NCBI GenBank assembly: GCA_016926205.1
Contig: JAFGPB010000112.1
Span: forward strand, 1 to 43,476
Source of the DNA: Bacteroidales bacterium
GTDB taxonomy: Bacteria > Bacteroidota > Bacteroidia > Bacteroidales > UBA10428
Direction of reading: 5' to 3'
DNA: 43,476 nt
In this document: piece by piece, positions 26,990 to 35,833 of the stretch
Layout: every line of letters begins with the position of its first letter
Position numbering within the stretch: the stretch's first letter is position 1
The notes under the pieces: model-generated
The model's database searches: none
What the model was told of the DNA's origin: nothing
Seen by the model: the letters and a program-made list of their open reading frames with translations, nothing else
Program-made: the position numbers and the translations under genes

Positions 26990-29900
26990 GTGAAGAGCTC
27001 ATTCCTTGGAGTTAAACTATACAACCGCAAAGAGGCTGTTATGTTAACTTTAACATCTCTGCAGGCTTTTTTGATCGGTGCTTTTTTTGCTCTCTTCTAT
27101 ACAGGCTCTCATGTGTTGTTTCTTCAATCCTTTGACATTGAAGAATTACCAAAGGCTTTGATCGCTTCGGGAACAATAGGAATAATTATTCTTTTTGCTT
27201 ACAGCTATTTTTCAAGCCGTATACAGAGCAGGTCCTTTATTATCCTGAACCTGTTCCTGATTCTGATCATCAATATCTTACTGTTCATATTTTATGACCG
27301 GATCACCATTTCACGGTTTTATGGCTTCGTGCATTTATTGCCTTTTGCATTCGTATTTCCATTAACAGTCATGGTTGTACTCACATTCAGAAGATCGTTC
27401 AGAAGCATTTTAAAACCCAATCAGAACAAACGGTTTTACCCTTTGATCCAGACTTCTTTCGTAGCCGGTATCATAGTCACAAGTTATACTTTGGTTGGAG
27501 CTCTCTATATCACCTGGGACATGTTGTATATTCTTGCAGCCTCTGCCGGATTCATTGCACTTGCTGCATTGCTGCAACTGTTCATTAACATGCACCACAA
27601 GTATTCCGGATCATTCTCCCATATTCCGCGAAAGCCCATGGTGCTCAGATCAAAGTTCTATGAGTTTTTTTATTCAAGATACACATTGTTGCTGGTTTCG
27701 TTTGTTTTAATATCAGGAATTATAGGATTTCTATTACATTTTTATTTTATCAGGGAAACCAATGTTAATATCCCGAATACGATCAATCTGGCCAAATTCT
27801 TTGCCTTCATTATGGGAACGATGTTTCTGTTTGTGCTTTTCCTGGAACGTTATCTGATCAGGAAAATCCTGTATACATATGATTCTCCTTACAGTATTGT
27901 GCTGATCCCCGTGATTCTTTCCATAGCATTCCTGGCATCCCTTTCCGTGAATCTGCTGGGAGGAAGTTCTGCTGCATTTTCAATGTTCTCATTTGGTCTT
28001 ATAACCGTTGTAATTCTGAGGATCGGTTATGAGTCTACCCAGCAAGCCATTGAATTGCCTTCTCTTCGTGTGCTTTTCCGTACACTTGACCTGCGCTTCA
28101 CCAATGCCATAATACCCCGGATGGAAGGATCTTTTCGGATGGCAGCACTATTGCTGGCCGGATTGATTATCGCAGGACTTTACCTGACCGGGTTAAACCT
28201 GAATCTTGTTCTGAACCTTATGCTGATCGTTCTTGCGGGCATCTGGATCCCGGTTACCATAATGCTGGTAAGATCTTACCAGAATGCTTTAAGGGAAACG
28301 ATCCGCAAACTCAGGACCAGCAAACGGACCGTTGAGCAGGATTTACTCAATGCCGATGAAAAGACACATGAACTTCTGAACAGTGAACAATCTGAAAAAG
28401 TGATTCATACATTATCCCTGCTTGAGAGAATTGAACCTCTTAAATATGAAGAGCATATCATTTCAATGCTGGGAATCAACCAGGCAGACATCAATAAAAT
28501 AATCCTGGAAAAAATTGAAGGAAATTCACTGCTGAATGCTCTTCCCAGACTTAAGGAAATGGTTCAGCATAATAGCGGTAAACAGCTCAGCAATCAATTG
28601 TCAAGACTGATCAACCGGTTTGAGAACAAATTTGCAGTTGGCCTGTCGGAAGAATCACTCGAAAACCTGGCAAACTCCAATAACCTGACAGACAGGGTTC
28701 TTGCAGCTGAAATCATTGGCGCCTCCATAAACACAAACAAAGCTGAATTGCTTTCCATCTTGTCGCGCGATATTGAACCTGACGTGAAATTTGCAGCCGT
28801 AAAAGCGATGGCAAGATTGTCCCTCCCGGATCACAGCTACATTCTGATCGACTATTTGTCCACACCCGGATATTATCCCTATGCATTCGATGCTCTGGTA
28901 AGGATAGGTGATCCTGCTCTTCCCCATCTGGAAAGGTTGTTCCTGGTCCCCGGTTCCGATAATAAGGTTCTGTCAAGGATTGTAAGAATTTTTGGTAAGA
29001 TCGGAACCTCTGCAGCTATTGAACTGCTGCTTGGCAAACTTGAAAACCAGAACCGGACGGTCATGCATCAGGCACTCCTGGCATTAAGAGAATCAAAATT
29101 CCAGGCAACTCCCAATAACATCAACAGAATATTGAATGACATCGTACGGCTGATCAACATCATGTCCTGGAATTTTGCCGCTTATACAAGTCTGGATAAC
29201 GACAAACGTTTTCAACTCCTGAAGGATGCCCTGGAATCCGAAATCAATGAAAACTACAGCTCGCTTTACCATTTGCTGGCTCTTGCTTACAATCCCACAT
29301 CCATTGGCAATATCAAAAACTTGCTGACAGATGGAGGAGATGCGGATATCAGTTTTGCAATTGAGCTGCTCGATCAGATTGTACATGAAGAGATCAAACA
29401 GGTGTTTTTACCTGTAGTGGAAAATCTTCCCAATAAAGAACGTTTCAAACAATTACAATATTTTTTCCATGCCGAGAAACTGGAACCCGGTGAGCTCATC
29501 TCTGAGATCCTGACCCGGGATTTTAATGCACTTTCTTTATATGTCAAGGCTTGCGCAATTTTCAATGTACTTGTACTCCCCAGACAACAAGTAAGTCAGG
29601 AACTCGTTGCATGCCTTTTTCATCCGGATAAACTGCTGAGGGAATCTGCGGCATATGTGATCGGACAATTGAAACCGGATGCACTGGAATCCATTTATCC
29701 CAGAATGGACAGCCAGATCGCCAATGAGATCAGATATTCACTATCTTATTCCGGCAATGGTATTCCGTTTCTCTTACTCCACCGGACCCGATTCCTGAAA
29801 GAATGTCCGGAACTGAAAGAAATATCTGAGGAAGTCATTCTTGAGATTGCCAAACAGCTGGATGTATGCATTCTCAATGCGGGTGATGAATTTCTGATTA

Positions 29901-30157
29901 AGCACAATGACGTGCATTATGCCTTTATGATTATTTTTGAAGGAGAAGCTCAAATTAAGATTTCTGCGGAGAAAGTGATTACTTTTGGCAAAAATGATAT
30001 AATTTACAGTGATCTTTTGGTTGAGGAGCATACCTTCTCGCTCAAAGCCAATACTGATCTGAAGTTTTACAGCCTTGATCAGGAGTTGTTAAATTCGTTG
30101 ATGTTTGATCATATTGAATTTAGACATTCCATTCTTGGTTTAATTGAGAAATCTTAG
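26990..30157 (+). CDS. Nucleotide-transporter-like membrane protein with HEAT repeats and cNMP-binding-like domain
   Basis: 1055 residues from a GTG start at 26990; an ATG at 27041 would cut 17 residues just before the first helix. Residues about 18-430 hold roughly 12 hydrophobic helices resembling the MFS-like ATP:ADP antiporter (Npt) fold. About 430-560 is a charged helical linker. About 565-900 is a series of HEAT-type helical pairs (for example DVKFAAVKAMARLSLPDHSYILIDYL and IGDPALPHLERLFL). About 930-1050 is a cyclic-nucleotide-binding-type jelly roll (LNAGDEFLIKHNDVHYAFMIIFEGEAQI), without the usual phosphate-binding cassette Arg. True nucleotide transport is unproven; it could be a membrane sensor. 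It is the first gene of the tightly packed run, 5 bases before the TIR gene. Confidence 0.8.
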   Translation: MKSSFLGVKLYNRKEAVMLTLTSLQAFLIGAFFALFYTGSHVLFLQSFDIEELPKALIASGTIGIIILFAYSYFSSRIQSRSFIILNLFLILIINILLFIFYDRITISRFYGFVHLLPFAFVFPLTVMVVLTFRRSFRSILKPNQNKRFYPLIQTSFVAGIIVTSYTLVGALYITWDMLYILAASAGFIALAALLQLFINMHHKYSGSFSHIPRKPMVLRSKFYEFFYSRYTLLLVSFVLISGIIGFLLHFYFIRETNVNIPNTINLAKFFAFIMGTMFLFVLFLERYLIRKILYTYDSPYSIVLIPVILSIAFLASLSVNLLGGSSAAFSMFSFGLITVVILRIGYESTQQAIELPSLRVLFRTLDLRFTNAIIPRMEGSFRMAALLLAGLIIAGLYLTGLNLNLVLNLMLIVLAGIWIPVTIMLVRSYQNALRETIRKLRTSKRTVEQDLLNADEKTHELLNSEQSEKVIHTLSLLERIEPLKYEEHIISMLGINQADINKIILEKIEGNSLLNALPRLKEMVQHNSGKQLSNQLSRLINRFENKFAVGLSEESLENLANSNNLTDRVLAAEIIGASINTNKAELLSILSRDIEPDVKFAAVKAMARLSLPDHSYILIDYLSTPGYYPYAFDALVRIGDPALPHLERLFLVPGSDNKVLSRIVRIFGKIGTSAAIELLLGKLENQNRTVMHQALLALRESKFQATPNNINRILNDIVRLINIMSWNFAAYTSLDNDKRFQLLKDALESEINENYSSLYHLLALAYNPTSIGNIKNLLTDGGDADISFAIELLDQIVHEEIKQVFLPVVENLPNKERFKQLQYFFHAEKLEPGELISEILTRDFNALSLYVKACAIFNVLVLPRQQVSQELVACLFHPDKLLRESAAYVIGQLKPDALESIYPRMDSQIANEIRYSLSYSGNGIPFLLLHRTRFLKECPELKEISEEVILEIAKQLDVCILNAGDEFLIKHNDVHYAFMIIFEGEAQIKISAEKVITFGKNDIIYSDLLVEEHTFSLKANTDLKFYSLDQELLNSLMFDHIEFRHSILGLIEKS

Positions 30158-30162
30158 AACCA

Positions 30163-31626
30163 ATGCCTATGTATTATGATTATGATATATTCATAAGTTA
30201 TGCACAACCTGAAGAAAATGAAACTTCAACTGACTGGACATTAAAGTTTTGTGATTTTCTTTCTCTGATCCTGCAAAGGCTGTACAATAAGAAACCAACC
30301 ATTTTGCTTCACGATGACCTCAGGACAAGAAAAAACCTGCTTGGTGAAAATCCTCAGTACATATTCTCAAAAACGGCCATTTTCGTCATTTTTCTTTCTC
30401 CGGAGTATATCAGATCAAAAGAGTATATGAGTGAGCTGGAAGAGATATACAATGCAGTTGTGGAGTCAAATGCGCAACTTCAGATCAAACGTCACAGGAT
30501 CCTTAAGATCGTCACCATGCCCATTCCATCAGACGAACAACCGGTTTTCCTGAAAAACGAATTAAGTTATAACTTCTTTGAAATAAACCGTTACAACAAG
30601 AAACCTGTTACATATAATCTGAACGGTAAAGATGGCCCTGATCAGAAATTCTGGTCAAAGATCGTGGATCTTGCATATGACATATCCAATATTATGGCGT
30701 ATCTGGATTCATTAAAGGATGAGTCCGGATCAACAGAACCGAAGCGTACAATATTTCTCGCGGAAACCACCTTTGACCAGGTTGATAACCGGGATATGTT
30801 AAAAAGGGAACTGCAGCATATGGGATACAATGTATTGCCTTTGGTATCCATTCCGGAAGATTCCGAGAACGCAAAGCATGCAATTGAGGATTGTCTGGGG
30901 CAGTCCATGATTTCCATCCATTTGCTGGGAGGGTGGTACGGTGATTTTTTAAAGAATTCAAAGTATTCATTGATTGATTTCCAGATCAAGACAGTTAAAG
31001 ATTATGTTTCAGACAGGAACAACAAATCAAAACCGGATCAGGTCATTTGGATACCCAGTGATCTTAAAGCTACTGATCAGCGCCAGGTACTTTACCTGAA
31101 ACGATTAAAAAGGGATGAATCCCAGTATAAAACTGAAATTATTGAATCCCCTTTCGAAGTATTTAAAACAGCATTAAATGTAAAATTAAACGAACTTATT
31201 CATCCTTCATTAATCACAATTGCCGAGAAGAACAAGCTGTATATCATCTACGAAAGAATAAGTTCGGAAAAGATCGGTGAATATCTCAATATCATCCGTG
31301 CAAAAGGTTATGATTTTATAGAATCCCGTTCGGAAAACGATGAATTCTATTCGCTTTCAGAACATCTGAACAATCTTTTGATTGCAGATGCCGTCCTGAT
31401 CTACAAAGGAAACTCAACTATGGACTGGCTGAACAGCAAAATAAGGGATCTGGTCAAGATACCCGGTTATGGAAAAAGCAAACCTTTTCGCGCGGTGGAA
31501 ATAATTTCTCCTGAAAAAACTGCTGATAAGTCCTTGCTGTTTCTCAAAAACGTTCCGGTTAACTGGGATGAAGAGATCAACGAAAATGTAATTAATCATT
31601 TCTTAGGAGAGCTTGAGAAAAAATGA
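30163..31626 (+). CDS. TIR-domain protein with two further TIR-like domains
   Basis: 487 residues in three alpha/beta modules. Residues 1-150 are a TIR domain: YDIFISYAQPEEN, then AIFVIFLSPEYIRS and KEYMSELEEI, where Glu91 sits at the place of the catalytic Glu of NAD-cleaving TIRs. About 193-345 is a DUF4062/TIR-like fold (TIFLAETTFDQ, ISIHLLGGWYG). About 355-487 is a third TIR-like fold (KLYIIYERI, ADAVLIYKGNS, SKIRDLVKIPGYGKSKP). No signal peptide or membrane segment, so cytoplasmic. The stop overlaps the ATG of the nSTAND gene by 4 bases, so the two are probably made together. Similar TIR plus STAND pairs occur in bacterial conflict and immune systems. NADase activity is inferred. Confidence 0.82.
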   Translation: MPMYYDYDIFISYAQPEENETSTDWTLKFCDFLSLILQRLYNKKPTILLHDDLRTRKNLLGENPQYIFSKTAIFVIFLSPEYIRSKEYMSELEEIYNAVVESNAQLQIKRHRILKIVTMPIPSDEQPVFLKNELSYNFFEINRYNKKPVTYNLNGKDGPDQKFWSKIVDLAYDISNIMAYLDSLKDESGSTEPKRTIFLAETTFDQVDNRDMLKRELQHMGYNVLPLVSIPEDSENAKHAIEDCLGQSMISIHLLGGWYGDFLKNSKYSLIDFQIKTVKDYVSDRNNKSKPDQVIWIPSDLKATDQRQVLYLKRLKRDESQYKTEIIESPFEVFKTALNVKLNELIHPSLITIAEKNKLYIIYERISSEKIGEYLNIIRAKGYDFIESRSENDEFYSLSEHLNNLLIADAVLIYKGNSTMDWLNSKIRDLVKIPGYGKSKPFRAVEIISPEKTADKSLLFLKNVPVNWDEEINENVINHFLGELEKK

Positions 31627-34600
31627 CAAAGAACCCAAATCTGAATATCAAACCGGGTATGCTCACGCATGCAAATCCTTTTCCGGGATTGCGCCCTTTC
31701 AGCGTGGAAGAAAGTCATTTATACTTTGGCCGCGAAGGACAATGCGAAATTGTACTGGCATATCTTGCCGTAAACCGGTTTGCAGCAGTTACAGGCGCCT
31801 CAGGAAGCGGAAAATCATCCCTGATCTATTGTGGATTAATCCCTGCACTGTATGGTGGTTTTATTGCCAGGGCAGGTTCAAAATGGAAAATCATCACAAC
31901 TCGTCCCGGAAACAGTCCGGTCGAGAACCTGGCTGAAGCCATTGCTTTATCCGAAAAAGGGGAAAAGCCCCAGCATGAGATAAACCTGAACAAACAAATT
32001 ATTTATACCATTCTCCGGCGTAGCTCATTTGGTCTCACCAATGCAGTAAGGCAGATAAAACTTGCTCCGCGCGAAAACATACTTCTGATTCTCGACCAGT
32101 TTGAAGAACTGTTCAGGTATAAGGAAAGCCGGAAAGACATTACAGTGGTGAATGAAACAGAAGCCTATATTAAGCTTCTGGTAAATGCAATAAAACAAGA
32201 CGATCAGCCCATTTATGTGGTGCTGACCATGCGATCAGATTTTATCGGTGAATGTTCCCAGTTTCATGAACTCACCAGGCTGATAAACGACAGCAATTAC
32301 CTTATTCCGCAAATGACCCGGGACAGTTTCAGAGAAGCCATTACAGGTCCGCTGGCAGTGGGTGGTGCAAAAATTGATCCGCAATTGTTGCAGCAGGTTT
32401 TGAATGCCATTGAAGACAAAAATGATCAGCTTCCGGTACTGCAACATGCCATGATGCGGACCTGGGAATTCTGGATCGCAAGCAACGAAACCGTTGTACC
32501 GTTGCGGATGCGCGACTATGAAGCAGCTGGCAGGATTGAGAATGCGCTTTCCATGCATGCCAACGAAGCGTATGATGAACTTTCGGAAGAAGGAAAGTCA
32601 ATCTGTAAGGTGCTTTTCAAGTGCCTTACAGAAAAAGGCTCTGATAACAAAGGAACCCGTCATCCTGCTACCGTGAAACACATCGCTGAAATTGCCCAGG
32701 TTTCGGAAGACAATATCATTGAAGTTGTAAATAAATTCAGGGCAAAGGGGCGTTCGTTCCTGACTCCCGTTGAAGGCATACCCATTGACGGCGATACCGT
32801 TATTGATATTTCGCATGAAAGCCTGATGCGCATTTGGGATAAGCTTAAAGTATGGGTTGAAGAGGAATTCTCATCCGTTCAGATGTACCTCCGTCTCACG
32901 GAAGCATCTTCTTTATACCAGATTGGAAAAACCGGGTTGTGGCGGCCACCCGACCTGCACCTGGCCCTTAACTGGCGGAAGACCCAGAAGCCCACTCTGG
33001 CATGGGCAAAAAAATACAATCCTGCTTTTGAGAAAGTCATGGTTTTTCTGGATGCAAGCGAGAAAAAGTACCTGCAGGAAGAACAGACCAAGGTCCGGTT
33101 GCAGCGTATGGAACTGAACCGCACAAGAAGGTTTGCACTGAGCATGCTGGTTGCAGCCGTCGCATTTCTGTTTATTTCCGTGTGGGGCTTTCAGCAACGT
33201 TCTGATGCCATGAAGCAGGCCAAACAGGCGGAGATGAGCAGGGCAGAAGCTGAATTCAGAAAACAGGAAGCAGACAGTCTCCGTTTCGTGGCAGAAGGCC
33301 GGATGGAACTTGCTGAATTTCAGGCCTGGGTTTCAGAAATGACTGCAGATACTGCCGAGCAACAGAGAATTATTGCTGAACTGGAAACTGAGCTTGCAGA
33401 GCGGCAAAGACTGGCAGCTTTGCAGCAGGCAGAAATTGCTTCCCGCCGCAGTCAGCAGTTTCAGCAAGAAAAGGAAGAAGCTCAGATTACCGCTCAGGAA
33501 GCTAAAGAACAGCAAACCCAGGCAGAACTTGATAAGGCTCTGGAGATGCAGAAGAGAATGCTTTCCACGTCACAGGCAATGGCTGCCAGAGTACTTCAGG
33601 TTAACGACAATAACCTGAAAGGTTTGCTCGCTTATCAGGCATACCTTTTCAACAGGGACTTTAAAGGCCAGTCTGATCCGCCTGACATTTATAATGCACT
33701 TTATGAATCACTTCGCGGATTTAACGGATCGAACTTTAATGCTTTGCAGGGACATGAAGGTATTGTCTACTCAGTTGTATTCAGACCCGGATCCAACGTC
33801 TGTTACAGCACAGGGGGTGACGGCAAGATCGTACAATGGGATCTGGACGGCAACATTCGATCTTACAGAACCTTGATCGACAACAATTTCATGAACCGGA
33901 CGCTGGCCATTAGTCCCGACGGACGCTGGCTGGCAAATGCAGCTACAAGTTCTGATATTCAGTTGTTTAACCTGAATCAGTCAAATCCTTCTCCCGATTT
34001 GTTAACCGGACATAAAAACTGGGTTGGGACGTTGTGTTTTGCACCCGACAGCAGGCGCCTCTATTCTGCAAGTCAGGACGACCGTACCATCATGTACTGG
34101 GATATGGTGACCAAAACCGGTACGGTATTCATTGAACTACCCAATACTGAGGTGAATTGTCTGGTGATTTCTCCTGCAGGAAATTATATTTTCGGAGGTA
34201 CGGAGGATGGCAGGGTAATCCGCTGGAATCTTGAAACAAAAGAACAAATCGTCGTTTTTAATGCCGGGGTCACCATTCATTCCCTGGCAGTAAATTCTAC
34301 AGGTTCAAGAATTGCCTTCGGTGACCGGAACGGTACACTCCGGATTGCTGACGCCCGGACTAACAGTATTGTACTGACCGTGTCAGCGCATTCAGCACAG
34401 ATATCTGACCTGGAATTCAGTCCGGACGGACAGCAGATTGCAACAGCGAGTACCGACAGGTCATTAAAGATATGGGACATCAGCAATACTTCAAATCAAC
34501 CCGTCATCATCAGCCGGCATAATGCCTGGGTACTTTCCCTGGCTTTCAGTCCGGATAGCAGGTATGTCGTTTCCGGAGGAGCACTTCCGGCGGACAGAAA

Positions 34601-34748
34601 CATTTCCAACATATATTTCTGGCCGACCCACACTACATATATGGCCGAACAAATGTGCGGCAAAATTGAGCGAAACATGACAGAACGGGAATGGGAGACT
34701 TATGTCAGCGGTGATATTGAATACCAGATAACTTGTCCAGATAAATAA
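31623..34748 (+). CDS. nSTAND-type NTPase with membrane segment, coiled coil and WD40 repeats
   Basis: 1041 residues. It starts with the nSTAND1 signature NPFPGLRPF...YFGREGQ, Walker A GASGSGKSS (58-66) and Walker B LLILDQFEE (154-162). A helical and winged-helix region follows to about 490, then one membrane helix (about 501-521, LSMLVAAVAFLFISVWGF). A long Glu/Gln/Ala-rich coiled coil spans about 530-650. WD40 repeats from about 707 to 1000 include LQGHEGIVYSVVF, HSAQISDLEFSPDGQQIATAS and KIWDIS. The end, RNMTEREWETYVSGDIEY...C, recurs in related Bacteroidota proteins. Positive residues before the helix suggest the NTPase is inside and the WD40 part in the periplasm. STAND proteins are NTP-dependent switches that assemble upon sensing a trigger. 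Confidence 0.87.
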   Translation: MTKNPNLNIKPGMLTHANPFPGLRPFSVEESHLYFGREGQCEIVLAYLAVNRFAAVTGASGSGKSSLIYCGLIPALYGGFIARAGSKWKIITTRPGNSPVENLAEAIALSEKGEKPQHEINLNKQIIYTILRRSSFGLTNAVRQIKLAPRENILLILDQFEELFRYKESRKDITVVNETEAYIKLLVNAIKQDDQPIYVVLTMRSDFIGECSQFHELTRLINDSNYLIPQMTRDSFREAITGPLAVGGAKIDPQLLQQVLNAIEDKNDQLPVLQHAMMRTWEFWIASNETVVPLRMRDYEAAGRIENALSMHANEAYDELSEEGKSICKVLFKCLTEKGSDNKGTRHPATVKHIAEIAQVSEDNIIEVVNKFRAKGRSFLTPVEGIPIDGDTVIDISHESLMRIWDKLKVWVEEEFSSVQMYLRLTEASSLYQIGKTGLWRPPDLHLALNWRKTQKPTLAWAKKYNPAFEKVMVFLDASEKKYLQEEQTKVRLQRMELNRTRRFALSMLVAAVAFLFISVWGFQQRSDAMKQAKQAEMSRAEAEFRKQEADSLRFVAEGRMELAEFQAWVSEMTADTAEQQRIIAELETELAERQRLAALQQAEIASRRSQQFQQEKEEAQITAQEAKEQQTQAELDKALEMQKRMLSTSQAMAARVLQVNDNNLKGLLAYQAYLFNRDFKGQSDPPDIYNALYESLRGFNGSNFNALQGHEGIVYSVVFRPGSNVCYSTGGDGKIVQWDLDGNIRSYRTLIDNNFMNRTLAISPDGRWLANAATSSDIQLFNLNQSNPSPDLLTGHKNWVGTLCFAPDSRRLYSASQDDRTIMYWDMVTKTGTVFIELPNTEVNCLVISPAGNYIFGGTEDGRVIRWNLETKEQIVVFNAGVTIHSLAVNSTGSRIAFGDRNGTLRIADARTNSIVLTVSAHSAQISDLEFSPDGQQIATASTDRSLKIWDISNTSNQPVIISRHNAWVLSLAFSPDSRYVVSGGALPADRNISNIYFWPTHTTYMAEQMCGKIERNMTEREWETYVSGDIEYQITCPDK

Positions 34749-34755
34749 ACCATCC

Positions 34756-35829
34756 ATGCCAGCTATAACAAATATTTCGTTGAACTGTAAAACATTTATA
34801 CTGTTGTTGTTTATTGCGATGATGTGCCAGATTCCTTCTTTCGGACAGGAAGACTGCAGCAACAGGATCCAGGAAGCAAGAGAATACTATGAACAGGGAT
34901 TGATCGAATCAATACCCGATTTGCTGCTGCCCTGTATTGAAGAAGGGTTTACCCGGGCGGAGAGAATGGAAGCTTACAAGTTACTCATCCTGGCGTATTT
35001 ATTTGATTATGATCAGGCTGAGGCTGAAAGGACCATGGTAGAGTTCCTTAAAAAATACCCTGAGTATGAGGTCTCACCGGAAGACCCGGTTGAATTTGTA
35101 TATCTTTTTGAGTCATACCGAACGACATCGGTATTTTCATTTGGCATAACAACGGGATTCAGTCTGACGGATCCCAGAATTATTGAACCCTATACCTTAT
35201 TGGATTACAGTTATACCGAAACGAAAAACAACATGAAAGCAGGCTTTCATTTCGGTCTGGGTGTGGCACGATACATCAGCCGCAAAATGCTGTTGAATCT
35301 CGAGCTTAATTTTTCACAGAGCCGGTATTCCTTTACCGATGAACTGTTTTTACCGGTAGCTGACGGGACAGATGTGCTGAACGAGGTGATATATGATGAA
35401 AAAATCAGTAAGCTTGAGTTGCCTGTAACAGTGATGTATGAATTCAATGTCGGAAAAATGAATTACTTCATTCTTACGGGAATATCCCTGTCAAAAGTTA
35501 CCGGAGCAAAAGGATTGCCTTCCAGAAAATATGATCCGGACCTGCCTCCTGTATCTGGTGAATATACTAGTGTTAAGGATCAGAGGAAGAACTTCATGTA
35601 TGCATTTGTTGCCGGAGGTGGAATGCGGTATAAGGTTCCCCGTGGCGTGATCTCAGTTGGTCTTCGTATGAATTTCGGACTGAACAACATCGTGAAATCT
35701 GCCGAACGCTATTATAATCCTTTGCTTTTGTCGAAGTATTACTATGTTGATGACGATTTTACGCTGAATACTCTTACACTTACGGCAGGCTATTATTTTT
35801 CCTTTTATACACCCAGCAAACAACGTTAA
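34756..35829 (+). CDS. Outer-membrane beta-barrel protein with periplasmic helical N-domain
   Basis: 357 residues. Signal peptide with cleavage near SFGQE (residue 30). Residues about 31-120 are helical, TPR-like (EAREYYEQG, RAERMEAYKLLILAYL, DYDQAEAERTMVEFLKKYP). The rest alternates short amphipathic beta strands (FSFGITTGFSL, MKAGFHFGLGVARYI, LLNLELNFSQSRYSF, LTLTAGYYFSFYT) with an aromatic C-terminal strand, as in PorT-like barrels. It starts 7 bases after the nSTAND gene and is followed 4 bases later by the lipoprotein gene. Its place suggests it interacts with the periplasmic WD40 part of the NTPase; this is inference. Confidence 0.75.
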   Translation: MPAITNISLNCKTFILLLFIAMMCQIPSFGQEDCSNRIQEAREYYEQGLIESIPDLLLPCIEEGFTRAERMEAYKLLILAYLFDYDQAEAERTMVEFLKKYPEYEVSPEDPVEFVYLFESYRTTSVFSFGITTGFSLTDPRIIEPYTLLDYSYTETKNNMKAGFHFGLGVARYISRKMLLNLELNFSQSRYSFTDELFLPVADGTDVLNEVIYDEKISKLELPVTVMYEFNVGKMNYFILTGISLSKVTGAKGLPSRKYDPDLPPVSGEYTSVKDQRKNFMYAFVAGGGMRYKVPRGVISVGLRMNFGLNNIVKSAERYYNPLLLSKYYYVDDDFTLNTLTLTAGYYFSFYTPSKQR

Positions 35830-35833
35830 TGCT

